Counted from the first letter of the stretch, positions 18,083 to 28,430 are shown. The stretch is 41,687 nucleotides of DNA from Methylorubrum zatmanii (GCF_014845115.1 NZ_NKUI01000005.1:1-41687), one strand, 5' to 3'. Made by a program: numbers and translations. The notes: generated from the sequence alone by a model not told the origin.

Positions 18083-18544
18083 ATGCGAGTGATTCAACGC
18101 GTCCTGGGCAGCCGGCGCGATGCCGGTCTGGCCGAACAGCTGCATCACCTCGACCATCACGGCACGGTAGACATTCTGCGGGTGTCGAGCGCCGATGTCG
18201 CCCGTCGCCGTCTGCGGGCGACGACGCAAGGCGGCGAGGAGATCGCGCTGGCCCTGCCGCGGGATCAGGCCCTGTTCGACGGGGCCGTGCTGGTGCTGGA
18301 GGATCACCACGCCCTCATCGCCCGCGTCGGCAGCGAGCGCTGGCTGCGGCTGGTGCCGGCGGGCGCCGCCGACGCCCTCGAACTCGGCTATCATGCCGGT
18401 AACCTGCATTGGCGGGTCCGCTTCGACGAAGGCGCTCTCCTCGTCGCGCTGGAAGGGCCGGCTCAGGATTATCTCGTCCGCCTCGGCGCCCTGGTCACGG
18501 AGGGCCGCGTCGCCCATTCCATCGACGCGGCCGACGAGGGCTAG
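18083..18544 (+). CDS. Urease nickel chaperone UreE
   Basis: This 153-aa protein delivers nickel to the urease active site together with UreG, UreF and UreD. The N-terminal part (RVLGSRRDAGL, then VDILRVSSADVARRRLRATT) and the central ELGYHAGNLHW match UreE; the His in this last motif is the conserved metal ligand. Unlike enterobacterial UreE it lacks a His-rich tail and ends HSIDAADEG. It is the first gene of the urease operon. The start at 18083 has GGAG about 10 nt upstream. Urease genes follow on the same strand with gaps of 16 bp or less. Confidence 0.88.
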   Translation: MRVIQRVLGSRRDAGLAEQLHHLDHHGTVDILRVSSADVARRRLRATTQGGEEIALALPRDQALFDGAVLVLEDHHALIARVGSERWLRLVPAGAADALELGYHAGNLHWRVRFDEGALLVALEGPAQDYLVRLGALVTEGRVAHSIDAADEG

Positions 18545-18548
18545 GGAT

Positions 18549-19229
18549 TTGCTCGCCGCCCTGACCGCGCTCCAGCAGGCCGATACGGCCTTCCCGAGCG
18601 GCAGCTTCGCCTTTTCCAACGGCATCGAAGGCCTCGTCGCCGGCAATCCCGGCTTCGACGACGCCGCCCTGGCCCGGACCGTCACGGCGGGCCTGCGCTT
18701 CCGCTGGGCCGGCACCGACCGGGTCGCCCTGATCCTGGCCCACCGTGCCGGCGGCGCCACCGGGCGGCTCGCGGAGATCGACGCGGCCCTGGAAGCCGCC
18801 GCGCTGCCCGAGCCGATGCGCACCGGCAGCCGCCGCAACGGCGCCTCGCTGCTGGCCTCGCATGCCCGCCTCGGCACGCCGGGGGCGGCGGCCCTGCGCG
18901 GCGCGGTGCGGGCGGGGACGCTGCTCGGGCATCTCGCCACCGTCCAGGGCGCGCTCTGGGCGGTTCTGGGCCTGGACGAGCGCATGGCGGCTTCCGTCTC
19001 CGGCTACCTGTTCGTCAGCGGGCTCACCTCGGCCGCCGTGCGGCTCGGCGTGGTCGGCGCCATCGAGGCGCAGCGGGTGCTGGGCGACGCGCTTCCCCTG
19101 ATCGCCACGCTCCTGGATCAGCCCGTGCCGGAGCCGGAGGACGGGATCGTGCTGACGGGCTTCACCCCACTGATCGAAATCGCCGCCATGCGCCAAGCCC
19201 AGGCGGAGCTGCGCCTGTTCGCGAATTGA
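18549..19229 (+). CDS. Urease accessory protein UreF
   Basis: This 226-aa helical protein joins UreD and UreG on the apo-urease complex and controls UreG GTP hydrolysis. The N-terminus [19 protein letters not shown] matches the family's LLQLxSPxLPVGxFSYSxGLE opening. No ATG fits; TTG at 18549 directly precedes this motif, and a purine-rich GAGGGCTAGGGA lies just upstream. The gene begins 4 bp after ureE stops. The later ATSL-like region and C-terminal [11 protein letters not shown] agree with UreF. Confidence 0.85.
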   Translation: MLAALTALQQADTAFPSGSFAFSNGIEGLVAGNPGFDDAALARTVTAGLRFRWAGTDRVALILAHRAGGATGRLAEIDAALEAAALPEPMRTGSRRNGASLLASHARLGTPGAAALRGAVRAGTLLGHLATVQGALWAVLGLDERMAASVSGYLFVSGLTSAAVRLGVVGAIEAQRVLGDALPLIATLLDQPVPEPEDGIVLTGFTPLIEIAAMRQAQAELRLFAN

Positions 19230-19245
19230 AGGAGCCTGTGGCCCG

Positions 19246-19941
19246 ATGCTGCTCACGCCGACCGAGCTCGAACGGCTCACGATCTTCACCGCCGCCGAAC
19301 TCGCCCGCAAGCGGCGGGCGCGGGGGCTCACGCTCAACTACCCGGAGGCGGTGGCGATCATCACCGACGAGATCCTGGAGGGCGCCCGCGACGGGCGCTC
19401 CGTCGCCGACCTGATCGGCTGGGGCTCGACCATCCTGACCACCGGCGACGTGATGCCGGGCGTCGCCGCGATGATGCCGATCCTGCAAGTCGAGTGCGTC
19501 TTCCCCGACGGCACCAAGCTCGTGACCGTGCACGAGCCGATCCGGCCTGCGGAAGGCGCGGAGCCCGACACGCTGGAGCCCGGCGCGATCCTGCCGGCCG
19601 AGGGCGAGATCGAACTCGCCGCCGGGCGGCCGCGGGTGACGATCGACGTGGTCAATACCGGTGACCGGCCGGTTCAGATCGGCTCGCACTACCACTTCTT
19701 CGAGGTCAACCGCGCGCTCGACTTCGACCGGGCGAAGGCCCTGGGCTTCCGCCTCGACATCCCGGCGGGCACGGCGGTGCGGTTCGAGCCGGGCCAGCGC
19801 AAGAGCGTGACGCTGGTGGGATTCGGCGGCGCCCGGGAACTCACCGGCCTCAACAACCTGACGCAGGGCAAGCTCGACAGCGACGCCGCCCGCGCCGACG
19901 CGCTGGCTCGCGCCAGGGCCGGCGGCTTCAAGGGCGCCTGA
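19246..19941 (+). CDS. Fused urease gamma/beta subunit
   Basis: This 231-aa protein joins the urease gamma (about 1-100) and beta (about 105-231) subunits into one chain, as in Helicobacter UreA. The gamma part shows [18 protein letters not shown] and [19 protein letters not shown]. The beta part shows [36 protein letters not shown] and the C-terminal FGGxRxxxGLNNL. It packs against UreC to form the structural urease. AAGGAG lies about 11 nt before the ATG. The fusion is intact and in frame. UreC follows 14 bp downstream. Confidence 0.92.
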   Translation: MLLTPTELERLTIFTAAELARKRRARGLTLNYPEAVAIITDEILEGARDGRSVADLIGWGSTILTTGDVMPGVAAMMPILQVECVFPDGTKLVTVHEPIRPAEGAEPDTLEPGAILPAEGEIELAAGRPRVTIDVVNTGDRPVQIGSHYHFFEVNRALDFDRAKALGFRLDIPAGTAVRFEPGQRKSVTLVGFGGARELTGLNNLTQGKLDSDAARADALARARAGGFKGA

Positions 19942-19955
19942 GGGGAGACACGCAC

Positions 19956-21668
19956 ATGGTCACGATTCCCCGGCGCGATTACGCCGCCCTCTACGGCCCC
20001 ACCACCGGCGACGGCGTGCGGCTCGCCGACACCTCCCTCGTGGCGGTGGTCGAGCACGACCACGCGGTCTACGGCGACGAGTGCCTGCACGGCGGCGGCA
20101 AGACGCTGCGCGACGGCATCGGCCTCGCGCCCGGCGTCACGGCGGCGCAGGGCGCGCTCGACTTCCTCCTGTGCAACGTGCTCGTGATCGATCCCGTCAT
20201 CGGCATCGTGAAGGGCGATCTCGGCATCAAGGACGGACGCATCGTGGCCCTGGGCAAGGCCGGCAACCCGGCGATCATGGACGGGGTCGATCCCCGCCTG
20301 ATCGTCTCCGCCGGCACCACGGTGCGCGATTGCGAGGGGCTGATCGCCACCCCCGGCGCCATCGACGTGCACGTGCATTTCGATTCCGCCGGCCTGCCCG
20401 ACCACGCCATCGCCTCCGGCATCACCACCCTGCTCGGCGGCTCGCTCGGGCCGATCACCGTGGGCATCGATTCCGGCGGCCCGTTCAACACCGGCAAGAT
20501 GCTCCAGGCGGCGGAAGCCTGGCCGGTCAATTTCGGCTTCCTCGGACGCGGCAACACCCACAAGCCGGCCGCGCTCAAGGAGCAGCTCGAGACCGGCGTG
20601 CTCGGCCTGAAGATCCACGAGGATTGGGGGGCGATGCCGGCGGCGATCGATTCCTGCCTCGCCTTCGCCGACGAGCACGATTTCCAGGTCCAGCTCCACA
20701 CCGACACGCTGAACGAATCCGGCTTCGTGGAGGACACGCTGGCGGCCATCGGCGGGCGCACGATCCACATGTACCACACGGAAGGGGCCGGCGGCGGCCA
20801 CGCGCCGGACATCATCCGCGTGGCGGGGCTGCCCCATTGCCTGCCTTCCTCGACGAACCCGACCAATCCCTACACGGTCAACACGTTCGACGAGCATCTC
20901 GACATGACGATGGTGTGCCACCACCTCAACCCGGCCCTGCCGGAGGACGTGGCCTTCGCCGAGAGCCGTATCCGCGCCCAGACCATCGCGGCGGAAGACG
21001 TCCTGCACGATATCGGCGCGATCTCGATGCTCGGCTCCGACAGCCAGGGCATGGGCCGCATCCACGAGGTGATCTGCCGGACATGGCAGCTCGCCTCCAA
21101 GATGAAGGACCAGCGCGGGAGGCTGCCGGAGGAGAAGCCGGGCTTCGGCGACAATGCCCGGATCAAGCGCTACATCGCCAAATACACGATCAACGCCGCG
21201 CGCACCTTCGGCATCGACGCCCATATCGGCTCGCTCGAGCCCGGCAAGATGGCCGACATCGTGATCTGGCGCCCGGCCTTCTTCGGCATCAAGCCGGAGC
21301 TGGTGATCAAGGGCGGCTTCATCGCCTGGGGCGCCATGGGCGATTCCGCCGCCTCGCTGATGACCTGCGAGCCGATGCTGATGCGCCCGCAATGGGGCGC
21401 CTTCGGGCTGGCCAAGCAGGGGCTGTCGGCGTGCTTCGTCCACCCGCTCGCCATCGAGGGTGGGCTTGGCGAGAGCCTGGGACTTCGAAAAAGCCTGCTG
21501 CCGGCCCGCGGCACCCGCAGGCTGACCAAGGCCGACATGCTCTGGAACGACGCCTGCCCGGAGATCCGCGTCGATCCGCAGACCTTCGAGGTCTTCGTGA
21601 ACGGCGAGCTCGCCACCTGCGAGCCAGCGACCGTCCTGCCGCTCGCCCAACGGTACATGCTGCGATGA
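19956..21668 (+). CDS. Urease alpha (catalytic) subunit UreC
   Basis: This 570-aa protein hydrolyses urea to ammonia and carbamate. Active-site residues are present: metal ligands H139 and H141 (DVHVHF), carbamylated Lys K219 (GLKIHEDWG), flap residues C321 and H322 (VCHHL), and an Asp in GSDSQ. The N-terminal segment is atypical ([24 protein letters not shown]) compared with the usual GDRVRLADTEL and GGGKVIRDGMGQ, placing it in a divergent urease branch. GGGGAG lies 9 nt before the ATG. The stop overlaps the ureG start by 3 nt. Confidence 0.95.
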   Translation: MVTIPRRDYAALYGPTTGDGVRLADTSLVAVVEHDHAVYGDECLHGGGKTLRDGIGLAPGVTAAQGALDFLLCNVLVIDPVIGIVKGDLGIKDGRIVALGKAGNPAIMDGVDPRLIVSAGTTVRDCEGLIATPGAIDVHVHFDSAGLPDHAIASGITTLLGGSLGPITVGIDSGGPFNTGKMLQAAEAWPVNFGFLGRGNTHKPAALKEQLETGVLGLKIHEDWGAMPAAIDSCLAFADEHDFQVQLHTDTLNESGFVEDTLAAIGGRTIHMYHTEGAGGGHAPDIIRVAGLPHCLPSSTNPTNPYTVNTFDEHLDMTMVCHHLNPALPEDVAFAESRIRAQTIAAEDVLHDIGAISMLGSDSQGMGRIHEVICRTWQLASKMKDQRGRLPEEKPGFGDNARIKRYIAKYTINAARTFGIDAHIGSLEPGKMADIVIWRPAFFGIKPELVIKGGFIAWGAMGDSAASLMTCEPMLMRPQWGAFGLAKQGLSACFVHPLAIEGGLGESLGLRKSLLPARGTRRLTKADMLWNDACPEIRVDPQTFEVFVNGELATCEPATVLPLAQRYMLR

Positions 21669-22309
21669 CCGCTTCCTCCCCGTCCCCCCTCTCCGAACCC
21701 GTCAGCGCCGCCCGCATCGGCATCGGCGGCCCGGTCGGCTCGGGGAAAACCGCGCTGATCGAGCGGCTGATCCCGGCGCTCCAGGCCCGCGGCGTCGATC
21801 TGGCGGTGGTCACCAACGACCTCGTCACCAAGGAGGATGCCGAGCGCCTGCGCCGCTCCGGGCTGATCGACCCGGCCCGGGTCGAGGCGGTGGAGGCCGG
21901 CGCCTGCCCGCACACCGTCATCCGCGAGGACCCGACCCTCAACATCGCCGCCGGCGACGACCTGGAGGCGACGTTTCCCGGCCTCCAGCTCCTGATCTTC
22001 GAATCCGGCGGCGACAACCTCGCCTCGACCTTCTCCCTCGATCTGGTCGATTGGTGGATCTTCGTGATCGACGTGGCCGGCGGCGACGACATCCCGCGCA
22101 AACGCGGTCCCGGCGTGCTGCGCTGCGACCTCCTCGTCGTCAACAAGGTCGATCTCGCCCCCCATGTCGGCGTCGATCTCGGCGCCATGCTGGCGGAAGC
22201 GGCACGGGTGCGGGGCGAGAAGCCGGTGCTGGCGACCAATGCCCGCGCGGGCGAGGGCGTGGAGGCGGTGGCGGATGCGATCTGCCGCGCCGTGCTGTTC
22301 GCGGCCTGA
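21665..22309 (+). CDS. Urease accessory GTPase UreG
   Basis: This 214-aa GTPase carries nickel to urease. The P-loop is GPVGSGKT. Other family motifs are [36 protein letters not shown] and the NKVDLAP base-recognition motif. No His-rich N-terminal stretch is present, unlike some plant and mycobacterial forms. ATG at 21665 overlaps the ureC stop (ATGA), and its own TGA overlaps the ureD start. The tight overlaps suggest translational coupling. Confidence 0.94.
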   Translation: MTASSPSPLSEPVSAARIGIGGPVGSGKTALIERLIPALQARGVDLAVVTNDLVTKEDAERLRRSGLIDPARVEAVEAGACPHTVIREDPTLNIAAGDDLEATFPGLQLLIFESGGDNLASTFSLDLVDWWIFVIDVAGGDDIPRKRGPGVLRCDLLVVNKVDLAPHVGVDLGAMLAEAARVRGEKPVLATNARAGEGVEAVADAICRAVLFAA

Positions 22310-23223
22310 TGCACTTGTCCCTCGACGCTCTCTCCGACGACGCCGGACCCGACAGGCTCCTCTCGGCCGAGCCGGCCGGCGCCACGGCGCCGGGCGCTCC
22401 GGTCGGCCGCCGGGTCCAGGCCTCCCTCGTCTTCGCCCGCGGCGGCGGCACGACCGTGCTGGCGCGGCAGACGGTACCCTACCCATTCCACATCACCCGC
22501 GCCTTCCGGATGCATCCGGAAAGCCCGGATCTCGCCACCCTCTACCTGCAATCGGCCTCCGGCGGCCTCTACGCCGCCGACCATCTCACCCTCGCCATCG
22601 AGGCGCGGGCGGGCGCGCGGGCGCATGTCACCACCCAAGCCGGCACGGTCGTGCATCGCGGCGGCCCGGACCCCTCGCATCAGGAGACGCGGCTGCGGGT
22701 GGCCGCCGATGCCTTCCTCGCCTTCAATCCCGATCCGCTGATCCTGTTTCCGGGGGCGCATCTGGCGGTCTCGACCGAGATCGTCGCCGAGGCGGGCGCC
22801 CGCGCCATCGTCACGGAAAGCGTGGCCTGCCACGACCCGGCGGGCCAGGGCCGGCTCTTCGACCGGCTCGATCTCGGCCTGACCATCCGCTCGCCCGAGG
22901 GCCGCGCCCTGGTGCGCGAACGCAGCCGCATCGACGGGACGGCCTTCGGGGGCCCGGATTCGCCGATGGGCGAGGGTCGCGCCTACGGCACGATGATCGT
23001 GCTCGGCGCCAATCCCGACGACCGGCTGGCGCCCTCCCCTCTATGCCGGGCGGCCGACACGGCCGGATGCCTCTGCGGCGTCAGTCCGTTGCCCAATGGC
23101 GCGGGCCTCGGCCTGCGCCTGCTCGCCCCGGACGGGGGCAGTCTGTCGGCCGGCATGGAGGCCGTGTTCCGGATCGTGTTCGAAGCCATGAGCGGATGTG
23201 AACCGGGACGCCGGAGAAAGTAA
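22309..23223 (+). CDS. Urease accessory protein UreD
   Basis: This 304-aa scaffold protein binds urease and conveys nickel from UreG. Family features include [19 protein letters not shown], the [13 protein letters not shown] motif, and [14 protein letters not shown]. The ATG at 22309 shares bases with the ureG stop codon. It is last in the operon, whereas many operons place it first. The C-terminus ends in a short basic stretch (GRRRK). Confidence 0.88.
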   Translation: MHLSLDALSDDAGPDRLLSAEPAGATAPGAPVGRRVQASLVFARGGGTTVLARQTVPYPFHITRAFRMHPESPDLATLYLQSASGGLYAADHLTLAIEARAGARAHVTTQAGTVVHRGGPDPSHQETRLRVAADAFLAFNPDPLILFPGAHLAVSTEIVAEAGARAIVTESVACHDPAGQGRLFDRLDLGLTIRSPEGRALVRERSRIDGTAFGGPDSPMGEGRAYGTMIVLGANPDDRLAPSPLCRAADTAGCLCGVSPLPNGAGLGLRLLAPDGGSLSAGMEAVFRIVFEAMSGCEPGRRRK

Positions 23224-23410
23224 ATATCCTGCATGAACGACGATATGAGAGGCATATCGCAAGAAATATGAGCACGCAGCCCAGCAAATACCCTTGATGC
23301 AAATTGTTTTCCTGAGAAGAAATACGAGCGCCGTACCGGCATCGTCTGGCGATCGCCTGTCAACGATCGGTCGATCCGCCGGATGTTTCTCGGAAGGATT
23401 TTAAAACACC

Positions 23411-24658
23411 ATGCGCTCGCGTGACCAAAACGCCGCTCACTTCCACCTGCGCCGCAAACTGCTCCTGGGGCTTGCCGCCTCCCCGCTCATGACGGCCCTG
23501 CCCGGACGGGGCGCCTGGGCCGCGGAGACCGGCGCGGGCGGTCTCGCCGTCACCGATACCGAGGTGACGGTCGGCATCCTGCACTCGCTCACCGGTACCA
23601 TGGCGATGTCGGAGACCGGAGCGACGCAGGGCGAGCGGCTCGCCATCGAGCAGATCAACGCGGCGGGGGGCATCCTCGGCCGCAAGGTCAAGGTGATCCA
23701 GGAGGACGGCGCCTCGGATTGGCCGACCTTCGCCGAGAAGGCGCGCAAGCTCGTGGTCAACGATCACTGCGCCGCCGTGTTCGGCTGCGTCACCTCGGCC
23801 TCACGCAAGGCGGTGCTGCCGGTCTTCGAGCAATACAATGGCCTGCTCTACTATCCGACCTATTACGAGGGCCTGGAGCAGTCCAAGAACGTGATCTATA
23901 CGGGCCAGGAGGCGACGCAGCAGACGCTCGCCGCCCTCGACTGGGTGACGAAGGAAAAGGGCGCGAAGTCCTTCTTCATGGTCGGCTCGGATTATATCTG
24001 GCCGCGCACGACCAACAAGATCGCCACCAAACACATCACCAACGTGACCAAGGGCACCATCGTCGGAGAGGAATATTTTCCTCTCGGCCATACGCAGTTC
24101 AACTCGGTCATCAACAAGATCAAGCTGAAGAAGCCGGACGTGATCTTCGCCACCGTCGTGGGCGGGTCGAACGTCGCCTTCTACAAGCAGCTCAAGGCCG
24201 CGGGCATCGATCTCAAGAAGCAGCTCCTCGTCACGGTCTCCGTCACCGAGGATGACGTGGACGGTATCGGCGGCGAGAACATCGCCGACGCCTATAGCTG
24301 CATGAAGTATTTCCAGACGATCAAGAACCCGAACAACGAGACATTCGTCGCCGCCTTCAAGAAGCGTTGGGGCGACAAGACCGTGATCGGCGACATCACC
24401 CAGGCGGCCTATCTCAGCCCGTTCCTGTGGAAGGCGGCGGTGGAGAAGGCCGGCACCTTCGAGGTCGACAAGGTGATCGCCGCTTCACCGGGCCTGGAGT
24501 TGACGAACGCGCCGGAAGGGACCGTGAAGATCCACGAGAACCATCACCTCTGGTGCAAGACCCGGGTCGCCCGCGCGCGGCCGGACGGACAGTTCGACGT
24601 GGTCTACGAGAGCCCCGAGCTGATCGAGCCGAACCCCTTCCCGAAGGGCTACCAGTAG
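23411..24658 (+). CDS. Urea-type ABC substrate-binding protein UrtA
   Basis: This 415-aa periplasmic binding protein has a signal peptide with a twin-Arg-like start (LRRKLLLGLAASPL). The mature part matches the urea/short-chain amide family: VTVGILHSLTGTMAMSETG, NAAGGILGRKVKVIQEDGASD, YYPTYYEGLEQSKNVIYTG and the C-terminal NHHLWCKTRVARA. It probably captures urea for the neighbouring urease. The urtBCDE permease and ATPase genes are not downstream; a convergent gene follows instead. AAGGA is just upstream of the start. The 187 bp before it are AT-rich and may hold its promoter. Confidence 0.88.
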   Translation: MRSRDQNAAHFHLRRKLLLGLAASPLMTALPGRGAWAAETGAGGLAVTDTEVTVGILHSLTGTMAMSETGATQGERLAIEQINAAGGILGRKVKVIQEDGASDWPTFAEKARKLVVNDHCAAVFGCVTSASRKAVLPVFEQYNGLLYYPTYYEGLEQSKNVIYTGQEATQQTLAALDWVTKEKGAKSFFMVGSDYIWPRTTNKIATKHITNVTKGTIVGEEYFPLGHTQFNSVINKIKLKKPDVIFATVVGGSNVAFYKQLKAAGIDLKKQLLVTVSVTEDDVDGIGGENIADAYSCMKYFQTIKNPNNETFVAAFKKRWGDKTVIGDITQAAYLSPFLWKAAVEKAGTFEVDKVIAASPGLELTNAPEGTVKIHENHHLWCKTRVARARPDGQFDVVYESPELIEPNPFPKGYQ

Positions 24659-24681
24659 GCTGCCCGACGGTGTCGCCGCTT

Positions 24682-24712
24682 CCCCCGTCATCACCTCGAT
24701 CGGTGGCGGGGG
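24682..24712. terminator. Bidirectional hairpin between urtA and the acyltransferase gene
   Basis: CCCCCG (24682-24687) and CACC (24692-24695) pair with GGTG and CGGGGG (to 24712), with a small internal loop. It sits between two convergent stops, as expected for a shared terminator, though no T run follows. Confidence 0.5.
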
Positions 24713-24723
24713 AGGCCGTGCCC

Positions 24724-25908
24724 TCAAAGATAGCTCAGGCCCGGCCAGGCGCTGCGCCGTTTCAGCCGCACCATCCAGAGGCAGGCTGGAAAAAGAAGCA
24801 GGGCGAGCAGCCCGGCCATCGGCCAGAGCCACAGCGGTGAGCCGACCTCGATCCGGCCGGAGGGTGCGGCGAGGCCGAACAGCGTCAGCCCGTCGTGGAT
24901 CAGGCGCAGGCTCCAGAGGTGCAGCAGGTAGAAGAACAGCGGCGCCCCGCCGAAGACGGTGAGCCAGCGCAGGCCGCGCTCCGGCAGGCGCTCGAACAGG
25001 GCCAGCAGCAGCAGGCCGGCCCCGATTGTCGCGAGCAGGAAATCCGCCGAGGGCGGATATTTGGTGAGATTGACGAAGGACAGGACGGTCGCCACCCAAG
25101 TCCTGCCCGCGACCCACGGCACCGGCTCGCCATAGCCGTTGAGGCCGCGCAGGATCAGGAAGGCGGCGAGGCTCGCCAGCCCGAGGGCGACGAGCCGGCG
25201 ACGGCGCAGGGACGGCGCGAGACCGGCCGTATAGAGCGGCCCGAGCGCGTAGCCCGCCGCGATGACGCCGATCCAGGGCAGGACCGGATAGGAGGTGCGC
25301 AGGACGCCCCAGGGCAGCGGGATCAGCCCGCGCTGGTGCAGGATCGCCCACAGCGCGAAGCCCGGCGCGTCGGGCGCCAGCACGACCCCGTCGAGCAGGT
25401 TATGCCCGAGCATGATCGCGAGCGCGACGGCGACCAGCCCGGCCCAGGGCAGCCAGAGCAGGACCGACAGCGCCAGCATGCTGAGCCCGATGGCCCAGAT
25501 CACCTGCAGGTAGAGGATCGGCGGCAGCGGGTTGAGGGTCCAGGCGAGGTTCACCAGGGTCACTTCCAGGAGGATGAGGAAGAGCCCGCGCTTGAGCAGG
25601 AAGGCGGAGGTCGCGGCGCGGCTTCCGTGTTTCGCTCCGTAGAGGCTCGCCGAGAGCCCGGTGAGCAGCAGGAAGACCGGTGCGCAGACATGCGAGGCGG
25701 CCCGGGTCAGGAAGAGATCCGGCGGCGTCGTGGCCAGATTCATCGGATCGCTGACCTGCGCCTGCAGGTAGAAGAACTCGCGCACGTGATCGACCAGCAT
25801 CAGCAGCATCACCAGCCCGCGCAGGGCGTCGATGGCACCGATGCGGGTGCGCGGCGCGGCGGCTGCGCCACGCCCCATCGCTGTCGCGTCCCCTCCCAGC
25901 GCCTGCAT
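24724..25908 (-). CDS. DUF1624 / heparan-glucosaminide acetyltransferase-like membrane protein
   Basis: This 394-aa protein has about 10-11 membrane segments. Its N-terminal RIGAIDALRGLVMLLMLVDH followed by VREFFYL is typical of the DUF1624/HGSNAT-like acyltransferase fold, and the His in DHVREF is the expected catalytic-type residue. The substrate is unknown. The start ATG at 25908 overlaps the receptor stop (ATGA), so translation is coupled and the gene falls under the upstream cobalamin riboswitch. No link of this family to cobalamin is known to me. Confidence 0.8.
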   Translation of the reverse strand: MQALGGDATAMGRGAAAAPRTRIGAIDALRGLVMLLMLVDHVREFFYLQAQVSDPMNLATTPPDLFLTRAASHVCAPVFLLLTGLSASLYGAKHGSRAATSAFLLKRGLFLILLEVTLVNLAWTLNPLPPILYLQVIWAIGLSMLALSVLLWLPWAGLVAVALAIMLGHNLLDGVVLAPDAPGFALWAILHQRGLIPLPWGVLRTSYPVLPWIGVIAAGYALGPLYTAGLAPSLRRRRLVALGLASLAAFLILRGLNGYGEPVPWVAGRTWVATVLSFVNLTKYPPSADFLLATIGAGLLLLALFERLPERGLRWLTVFGGAPLFFYLLHLWSLRLIHDGLTLFGLAAPSGRIEVGSPLWLWPMAGLLALLLFPACLWMVRLKRRSAWPGLSYL

Positions 25909-28136
25909 CAGAACCGCACCGAGAGCGTGCCGGTGAAGCGGCGCGGCGCGCCGGGATAGACCCGGAAGCGGTTGAGGGAGCTTTCGTAATATTCGCTGTC
26001 GAAGATGTTCTCGACGTTGAGCGAGAAGCGGAAGTTCTCGTAGCGGTAATAGGCCAGGGCATCGACGGCGATGTAGGCCGGCAGGGTGAAGCTGTTGACG
26101 GCATCCGCCGCCCGCTCGCCGACGCCGCGCACGCCGCCGCCGAGCCCGAGGCCCTTCCAGGGGCCGCCCTGCACCTCGTGGACCGCGAGCAGGCTGCCGG
26201 AATGGCGGGGCACGTTGATGAGCGGCGTGCCCGGACGCAGGGTCGGATCCTCGGTCACCACCGCGTCGGCATAGACATAGCCCGCCAGGAGCTTGATCTC
26301 GGGTGTGATCTGGCCGGCGGCGGTCAGTTCGAAGCCCTGGCTGCGCACGCCGCCCACGGCCACGGAGAAGCCGCTGCCATTGGCTTCCGGGGTCAGCACG
26401 TTCTGCCGGTCGACCCGGAAGGCCGCCGCCGTCAGGGACAGCGCGCCGCCATAGAGGTCGATCTTGGCGCCGACCTCGTAGCCGAGGCCGGTTTCCGGGG
26501 CGAAGGGGCCGGAGCGCGACGAGGCCGCCGCGTCGGGGCCGATATTCGGCCGGAAGCTGGTGCCGACATTGGTGTAGAGGGCGAGTTCCGGCAGCGGCTG
26601 GTAGACGAGGCCGGCGCGCGGCGTGGCGGCGAAATAGCTCTGGTCGACCTGGCTGCGCGGAATCCGTTCGCGGAACGACTGCTCGAAGAAGTCGAAGCGC
26701 ACGCCGAGCAAAGCCTTCCATTCCGGGCTCAGGGTCAGCTGGTCCTGCGCGTAGAGGGCGGTGTTGGTGATCCGCTCCAGATTGTTGCGGAACCGGTCGA
26801 TCGGCGGCAGCGGCTGACCGTAGCGCGGATCGTCAATGTCGATGGCAAAGGGGTTCTTCGCGATGGTCGAGCGGTTGTAGACCGTCCGGCTGTCGGTGCT
26901 CTCCCGCTCGAAGCCGAGCAGCATCGTGTGGCCGATGCCGGCGGTGTCGAAGCGTCCGACCAGCTCGGCCTGGCCAATCGCCGTATCCCAGCGGTAGTCG
27001 CGGACATTGCGGTCGCGCGAGACGGTGCGGTTATCGGCTTCGAGACGGCGGATCTCGGCGGATTCGCCCTCCAGCGTGCCGGTGTTGAAATGGGTGGCGA
27101 GCCGCATCTGCCAATCGGCGTTGAAGCGGTGATCGACCCGCACCTGCATCGTGTTGTTGGTCTGATAGGTGCTCTGGCCCGGCTCGCCGAGGAAGCGCGA
27201 GATCGGGAGCAGGCCGAGCCGGCCGTTGATGGCGATGACGCCACGGTCGAACACGATGCGGTTGCGCAGGAACTCCGTCTCCACGGTGATCCGCGTATCG
27301 GGCGTGATCTGCCAGCTCAGGACGGGGGCGACGAGCAGCCGGTCCCCATCGACGAAATCGCGAAAGCTGTTCTGCCGGCCGGCGGCGAGATTGAAGCGAT
27401 AGGCGAGCGTGCCGTCCTCGTTCAGCGCGCCGCCGGAATCGACCGTGCCGCGGAACTGCCCGAACGAGCCCCAGAGGCCGCCCATCTCGACGAAGCGCTC
27501 GGTGGTCGGCTGCTTGGTGATGATGTTGACGAGTCCGCCCGGATCGCTGCGCCCGAACAGGCCGCCGCCGGGGCCTTTCAGCACCTCGATCCGCTCGACG
27601 TTCTGGGCGTCCGGCGGCGGCGGCGTGCCGCGATTCAAGGGGAAGCCGTTCTTGTACAGCTCCGAGGTGGTGACGCCGCGAATGGCGTAGCTGAACACCG
27701 ACAGGCCGCCGAAATTGTTCTGCTGCGCCACGCCCGGCGTGTAATTGAAGACGCGGTCGACGCGGGTGGCGGCGAGATCGGTGATGACCTCGCGGGAGGC
27801 CACCGTGACGACCTGCGGCACGTCGCGCTGGGGTGTATCGGTCTTCGTGCTGCTGACCGCGCGATCCGTGCGATAGCCCGGTGTCGGGCCGATCAGGCCG
27901 ATCGCTCCGGCCGCCGCGCTCCGGACGCCCGGCGCGCCGTTGCCGACGCCCTGGCCGCGGCTCTCCCCCTCGACCACCAGTTCCTCCAGGGTCACGGCTT
28001 CCTGGGCCCGCGCCTCCAGGCTCGGCAGGCCGGCGGAGAGCAAGGCCGCCAGCAGCCAATGCGGCCGGGCCGCGGTGACGCGGCCTCGCCCGGCGGCGGC
28101 GGTGTCGAAGGCGTTCAGGCTCGTCCGGATTGTCAC
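25908..28136 (-). CDS. TonB-dependent outer-membrane receptor
   Basis: This protein of about 742 aa has a signal peptide (WLLAALLSAGLPSLEARAQ), a TonB-box-like stretch (VTLEELVVEGE), a plug domain at about 80-190 (DVPQVVTVASREVI, GGGLFGRSDPGGLVNII) and a 22-strand type barrel ending RRFTGTLSVRF. By sequence it belongs to the FhuA/siderophore receptor group, but a cobalamin riboswitch precedes it, so cobalamin, a corrinoid or cobalt chelate is a plausible cargo. GTG at 28136 is taken as the start. The frame opens upstream at 28277, but that codon lies within the riboswitch B12 box. The Shine-Dalgarno site is weak. Confidence 0.85.
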   Translation of the reverse strand: MTIRTSLNAFDTAAAGRGRVTAARPHWLLAALLSAGLPSLEARAQEAVTLEELVVEGESRGQGVGNGAPGVRSAAAGAIGLIGPTPGYRTDRAVSSTKTDTPQRDVPQVVTVASREVITDLAATRVDRVFNYTPGVAQQNNFGGLSVFSYAIRGVTTSELYKNGFPLNRGTPPPPDAQNVERIEVLKGPGGGLFGRSDPGGLVNIITKQPTTERFVEMGGLWGSFGQFRGTVDSGGALNEDGTLAYRFNLAAGRQNSFRDFVDGDRLLVAPVLSWQITPDTRITVETEFLRNRIVFDRGVIAINGRLGLLPISRFLGEPGQSTYQTNNTMQVRVDHRFNADWQMRLATHFNTGTLEGESAEIRRLEADNRTVSRDRNVRDYRWDTAIGQAELVGRFDTAGIGHTMLLGFERESTDSRTVYNRSTIAKNPFAIDIDDPRYGQPLPPIDRFRNNLERITNTALYAQDQLTLSPEWKALLGVRFDFFEQSFRERIPRSQVDQSYFAATPRAGLVYQPLPELALYTNVGTSFRPNIGPDAAASSRSGPFAPETGLGYEVGAKIDLYGGALSLTAAAFRVDRQNVLTPEANGSGFSVAVGGVRSQGFELTAAGQITPEIKLLAGYVYADAVVTEDPTLRPGTPLINVPRHSGSLLAVHEVQGGPWKGLGLGGGVRGVGERAADAVNSFTLPAYIAVDALAYYRYENFRFSLNVENIFDSEYYESSLNRFRVYPGAPRRFTGTLSVRF

Positions 28137-28249
28137 GGGGGCGCTCGGGGCTTTGGGCGGAAAGACCGAGCGGAGGCCGACCGACGACGCGCATGGGGAA
28201 CGCACGCCGTTCAGGCACACCGCCGGGACACCCCGCCCGGGGAATATCG

Positions 28250-28430
28250 TCGTGCCGAGGCAGGTCTCCTGGCTCACGGGTCAGCGCCCCCGCCCGGCCT
28301 TCCCGGTGCGGGGCACCAGTGACCTCTCGCGGCGGGAGCTCGCCGCTCACAGTTGCGGGGGCAGCTCCGGCATCGGACGAACCGACCGGATTCCCTCTTA
28401 GCCCACGGGGAAGAGTCCGCAGGAACCTTG
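28250..28430 (-). ncRNA. Cobalamin (B12) riboswitch
   Basis: The minus strand contains the conserved cobalamin aptamer elements in order: AAGGTTCC near 28428, AAGAGGGAATCCGGT (about 28402-28388), GCTGCCCCCGCAACTGT (about 28364-28348), a GGTCACTGGTGCC segment, CCGGGAAGGC, and the B12 box AGCCAGGAGACCTGCC (28274-28259). It lies about 110 nt before the receptor start and would repress the receptor and DUF1624 gene when cobalamin is plentiful. Confidence 0.93.

Noticed and set aside
25909..26721. Extension of the DUF1624 protein upstream to 26721
   Set aside because: The added residues are an out-of-frame reading of the receptor gene; the ATG at 25908 overlaps the receptor stop and opens the family motif.
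28137..28277. Upstream extension of the TonB receptor to a start at 28277
   Set aside because: That start codon and the first residues lie inside the cobalamin riboswitch B12 box; the signal peptide is better served by the GTG at 28136.
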